In this document: positions 5,594 to 8,223 of the stretch, piece after piece
How positions within the stretch are numbered: position 1 is the stretch's first letter
How the letters are laid out: the number at the start of each line of letters is the position of its first letter
Source: an uncultured Bacilli bacterium
GTDB lineage: Bacteria; Bacillota_I; Bacilli_A; RF39; UBA660
Assembly: GCA_934130265.1 (NCBI GenBank)
Contig: CAKOYC010000043.1
Span: 1 to 8,223 of the forward strand
Reading direction: 5' to 3'
DNA: 8,223 nucleotides
Translations under genes and position numbers: made by a program
The notes under the pieces: generated by a model
What the model was told of the DNA's origin: nothing
The model's input: only the letters and a program-made list of their open reading frames with translations
Databases searched by the model: none

Positions 5594-6430
5594 ATGCAAA
5601 CATATACAGTTCAAAGTGGCGATACCTTATATGGAATTAGTAAACAGTTTGGAGTATCAGTAGATGAACTTAAAAGAATTAATAACTTAACTAGCAATAC
5701 TATTACTAAAGGAGAGATATTAAAGATTCCTTCTACTGTTACTACTATTGATTATGTAGTAAAGAAAGGTGATAGCTTATATTCTATTGCTAAAAGGTAT
5801 AATACTACAGTTAAAGATATAACAAGACTCAATAATTTAACTAGTAATAACTTAACAGTAGGACAACAATTAATAATTGCTATTGATGATAATGCTACAT
5901 CTACACCAACTACTTATAAAGATTATGTAGTAAAGAAAGGTGATAGTTTATATTCTATTGCTAATAAAAATAATATAACAGTAGATGAACTTAAAAAAAT
6001 TAATAATTTAACTAGTAATATGCTTAGTATTGGACAAGTATTAAAGCTACCAACGCAAGATAAGGTAGAAGAAATAGCAATGTACACAGTTCAAAAAGGC
6101 GATAGCTTATATTCAATTGCTAAAAAGTTTGGTATTACAGTAGATGAGATTAAATCGTTAAATAACCTTACTAGTAATAATCTTGCAATTGGAGAGCAAC
6201 TAATGATTAAAAGTAGTACAGGCGATGAACCAATTAATCCTGAGGAAGAATGTATTGGTACTGGTTATGCTGAACCACAATATATAATGTATACAGTCCA
6301 AAGAGGTGATAGTTTATATACTATTGCAAGACGTTATAATACCAGTGTAGATAATATTAAAGCCTTAAATAATTTGACTAATAACAATCTTACGATTGGA
6401 GAGCAATTAAAAATAAAGGAGGTTAGTTAA
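5594..6430 (+). CDS. Five-LysM-domain peptidoglycan-binding protein
   Basis: This 278-aa protein is made almost entirely of LysM domains, which bind N-acetylglucosamine-containing glycans such as peptidoglycan. The domains lie at about 4-46, 54-96, 111-153, 164-206 and 233-275. Each has the (Q/K)-x-GDSLYSIA start and an NNLTSN turn. Linkers are short and polar. No signal peptide or membrane helix is seen: the first LysM begins at residue 4, so the protein either acts on the mother-cell side of a spore, as SafA does, or leaves the cell by another route. No enzyme domain is present. The ribosome site GAGGTGA lies at 5584-5590. The stop overlaps the next start by one base (TAATG), so translation is probably coupled. 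The neighbours suggest a structural partner of the SpoIID-like protein. Confidence 0.93.
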   Translation: MQTYTVQSGDTLYGISKQFGVSVDELKRINNLTSNTITKGEILKIPSTVTTIDYVVKKGDSLYSIAKRYNTTVKDITRLNNLTSNNLTVGQQLIIAIDDNATSTPTTYKDYVVKKGDSLYSIANKNNITVDELKKINNLTSNMLSIGQVLKLPTQDKVEEIAMYTVQKGDSLYSIAKKFGITVDEIKSLNNLTSNNLAIGEQLMIKSSTGDEPINPEEECIGTGYAEPQYIMYTVQRGDSLYTIARRYNTSVDNIKALNNLTNNNLTIGEQLKIKEVS

Positions 6431-6852
6431 TGGCAACACTTATTTCTTATGAAGAATTTTCAAAAACGGAAGAGTATAAAGCTTTTATTGTAGTTAATCC
6501 TGAACAAGGAAGCTTAAAGGTGATGGCTTTTACTGCTTATCAAGCTATTCCTATTGAGGATGCAGAAATCATTATTACTAAAGAAATCGGGGGTAATAAC
6601 GTCTTATTCTTTAGAGGATATACTGATTCTAGTGGAATTATTGATAATATAACACTACCAGCTCCAACTAGTGGTTATGACGCAGATAATTTTCAAACAT
6701 CATCTACTACTTCATATAAGTTAACGGCAATTAAAGATAACTATGATTGTGTTAAACAGTACATAATAAATATGATTGGAGATGTTAAAGTGCTACAATA
6801 TATTAAAATGATACCAATCGCAGACAAGGGTGAAACAATAAATGGAAATTAA
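6430..6852 (+). CDS. Carboxypeptidase-regulatory-like (transthyretin-type) beta-sandwich protein
   Basis: This 140-aa protein has one recognisable domain. GSLKVMAF at about 27 leads into PIEDAEIIITKE, the TDSSG turn (66-70), NITLPAP, and a final YKLTAIKDNYD...VLQYIKMIP, matching the seven-strand prealbumin-like fold used as an accessory domain in carboxypeptidases and surface proteins. It has no catalytic residues of its own and no signal peptide. It is translated from a perfect AAGGAGG (6416-6422), and its stop lies inside the next gene (11-nt overlap), so it should be made with its two neighbours, probably as a structural or adaptor subunit. The exact role is unknown. Confidence 0.75.
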   Translation: MATLISYEEFSKTEEYKAFIVVNPEQGSLKVMAFTAYQAIPIEDAEIIITKEIGGNNVLFFRGYTDSSGIIDNITLPAPTSGYDADNFQTSSTTSYKLTAIKDNYDCVKQYIINMIGDVKVLQYIKMIPIADKGETINGN

Positions 6853-8188
6853 TACGCCGGTAATACCTGAAACTATTACTGTTCATTTAGGTTCCCCCAG
6901 TGAAAAGGCTAAAAATATAACTGTTCCTTTTGCTGAATACATTAAAAACGTTGCTTCTAATGAAATATATCCGACTTGGCCAACTGATGCGATAAAAGCT
7001 AATGTACTAGCCCAAATATCTTTTGCTCTAAACCGGGTTTACAATGAATGGTATCCTTCTCAAGGCTATGACTTTGATATAACAAGTAATCCTAAATATG
7101 ACCAAACATTTAAAGAACATAGTCAGTTCTATGATTCAATAGTTACAATAGTAGATGATATTTTTAATAACTATGTAGCAAGAACTGATAGTGTTCAACC
7201 ACTATATGCTCAGTATTGTGATGGTAAAACAGTAACTTGTGATGGACTGTCTCAGTGGGGAAGTGTAAGACTAGCAAAAGACGGTTTAAGTCCTTTAGAA
7301 ATATTATCTTATTATTATGGATCTAATATCAAACTTATTTATAATGCCCCTATCTCTGATAATATTGTAAGTTATCCAGGTGTACCTATTAAACTAGGAG
7401 CAGCAGGTAACTATGTAAGAACTTTAAAGATTCAGTTAAATAGAATTAGAAAAAATTATCCAGCTCTTCCTTTAATTACTAATGAAACACCGTTTTTTAC
7501 AGTAGATATGGAGTCATCTGTAAAAAAGTTTCAAGAAATATTTAACTTACCTGTTACAGGTATTGTTGATAAAGCGACTTGGTATAAAATAAAATATATT
7601 TATAACTCAGTTAAACAAGTTGCTAATTTATATTCTGAAGGAATAAGTGAAGATGAAGCGGAACTTGCTTTTAAATCAGTTATTAAAAAAGGTGATAGTG
7701 GTAATGAAGTTGATACTTTAAACTACTTGCTAAGTATAATTGCTTATATAGATCCAGATATTCCTTTTTTAGAAACAGGACATAATTTTAGTGATAATAC
7801 AGAACAAATGGTTAAAGCTTTCCAAAAGAAATATAATTTAGAAGAAACAGGGGAAGTAGATCAAAAGACTTGGGTAGCTATTATAACTGCATATCGTAAT
7901 ATAATAAGTAATATTCCTAGTGAGTTATTAATTTATCAAGATGAATTTTTCCCAGGGTATACAATTTCTAAGGGAATGACTGGTACTAATGTAATTAGAG
8001 TTCAAAGATTTTTACTAATGATTTGTAGTAAAACGCATTCTATACCAGGTATTAAAGTAACTGGTAACTTTGATGATTTAACAGAACAGTCAGTAAAAGC
8101 TATTCAAAAACAAGAAGGATTGCCAGTAAATGGAGTAGTAGATCCAGTTACTTGGTATAGAATTGTGGAACTTTCTAAGAAGAAGTAA
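6842..8188 (+). CDS. SpoIID-like protein with three peptidoglycan-binding (PGB1) domains
   Basis: The 448-aa protein has an N-terminal SpoIID/LytB-type region (about 23-167), the fold of the lytic transglycosylase that strips peptidoglycan during spore engulfment. Its marks are TVPFAEYIKNVASNE, with the catalytic Glu at E41, and the second motif GLSQWGSVRLAKDG...YYYG (135-160). Cys126 and Cys133 are close together and may bind a metal. Three PGB1 modules follow (about 182-250, 279-349, 375-443), each with a GxxGxxV helix, a VKxFQ-type helix, a TG-x-VD turn and a TW near the end. The conserved Arg of SpoIID seems to be replaced by Ile59, and the usual N-terminal membrane anchor is absent. The start is set by AAGGGTG (6826-6832), 9 bases upstream. 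Similar fusions are known from clostridia; a spore-envelope role is inferred. Confidence 0.88.
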   Translation: MEINTPVIPETITVHLGSPSEKAKNITVPFAEYIKNVASNEIYPTWPTDAIKANVLAQISFALNRVYNEWYPSQGYDFDITSNPKYDQTFKEHSQFYDSIVTIVDDIFNNYVARTDSVQPLYAQYCDGKTVTCDGLSQWGSVRLAKDGLSPLEILSYYYGSNIKLIYNAPISDNIVSYPGVPIKLGAAGNYVRTLKIQLNRIRKNYPALPLITNETPFFTVDMESSVKKFQEIFNLPVTGIVDKATWYKIKYIYNSVKQVANLYSEGISEDEAELAFKSVIKKGDSGNEVDTLNYLLSIIAYIDPDIPFLETGHNFSDNTEQMVKAFQKKYNLEETGEVDQKTWVAIITAYRNIISNIPSELLIYQDEFFPGYTISKGMTGTNVIRVQRFLLMICSKTHSIPGIKVTGNFDDLTEQSVKAIQKQEGLPVNGVVDPVTWYRIVELSKKK

Positions 8189-8203
8189 AACGCTTCTTTT
8201 TTT
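8177..8203 (+). terminator. Terminator overlapping the end of the SpoIID-like gene
   Basis: AAGAAGAAG (8177-8185), the last codons of the gene, pairs with CTTCTTTTT (8193-8201, one G-T wobble) around a 7-base loop that contains the stop codon, followed by a T run ending at 8203. It closes the three-gene operon. Confidence 0.6.
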
Positions 8204-8223
8204 GCTTGTAAATAGGTCTTTTT

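Overview
The window is AT-rich bacterial DNA that uses the standard code: TGG is used for Trp, and the genes end in TAA or TAG. The ribosome binding sites are strong and GGAGG-like. Together with a clostridial-style glutamyl-tRNA synthetase, a tRNA-Gln with a U1-A72 end pair (indirect Gln-tRNA pathway) and a SpoIID/LysM/peptidoglycan-binding gene set, this points to a low-GC Bacillota. An endospore-forming or formerly spore-forming uncultured gut-type lineage is likely. The species cannot be named from the sequence.

Left part (1-1700). The window opens inside a gene whose visible N-terminal third is a run of 30-residue alpha-hairpin (TPR/PPR-like) repeats encoded by near-identical 90-bp DNA units. 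A charged C-terminal part of unknown family follows. After it come a tRNA-Gln(CUG) with its own promoter, lying inside a long nested inverted repeat, and a hairpin after the tRNA.

Middle (1739-5563). A complete gltX is followed 12 bp later by the start codon of a second gene of unknown function. That gene has been split after about six codons by a 1.36-kb IS200/IS605-family element of the TnpB-only (IS1341) type on the minus strand. The TnpB keeps its RuvC D-E-D residues and zinc ribbon. The structured segment between the tnpB stop and the gltX end looks like the omega (right-end) RNA scaffold, and its predicted guide would be the first bases of the disrupted gene. Removing the element restores an uninterrupted frame of about 254 codons, so the insertion can be placed within a few bases. 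A terminator closes this unit.

Right part (5594-8203). Three tightly coupled genes (1-nt and 11-nt overlaps) encode a five-LysM protein, a small carboxypeptidase-regulatory-like beta-sandwich protein, and a SpoIID-like domain fused to three peptidoglycan-binding domains. None has a signal peptide or membrane segment. This suggests they act from the mother-cell side on the developing spore, as the LysM coat protein SafA does, and are not exported; that is inference. A terminator overlapping the last stop codon ends the operon.

The most interesting items are the TnpB/omegaRNA element with a reconstructable target in a conserved-looking unknown gene, the leaderless cell-wall operon with an altered SpoIID active site, the 180-bp higher-order protein repeat, and the inverted repeat covering the tRNA promoter. 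I found no clear evidence of a wholly new defence or biosynthetic system.
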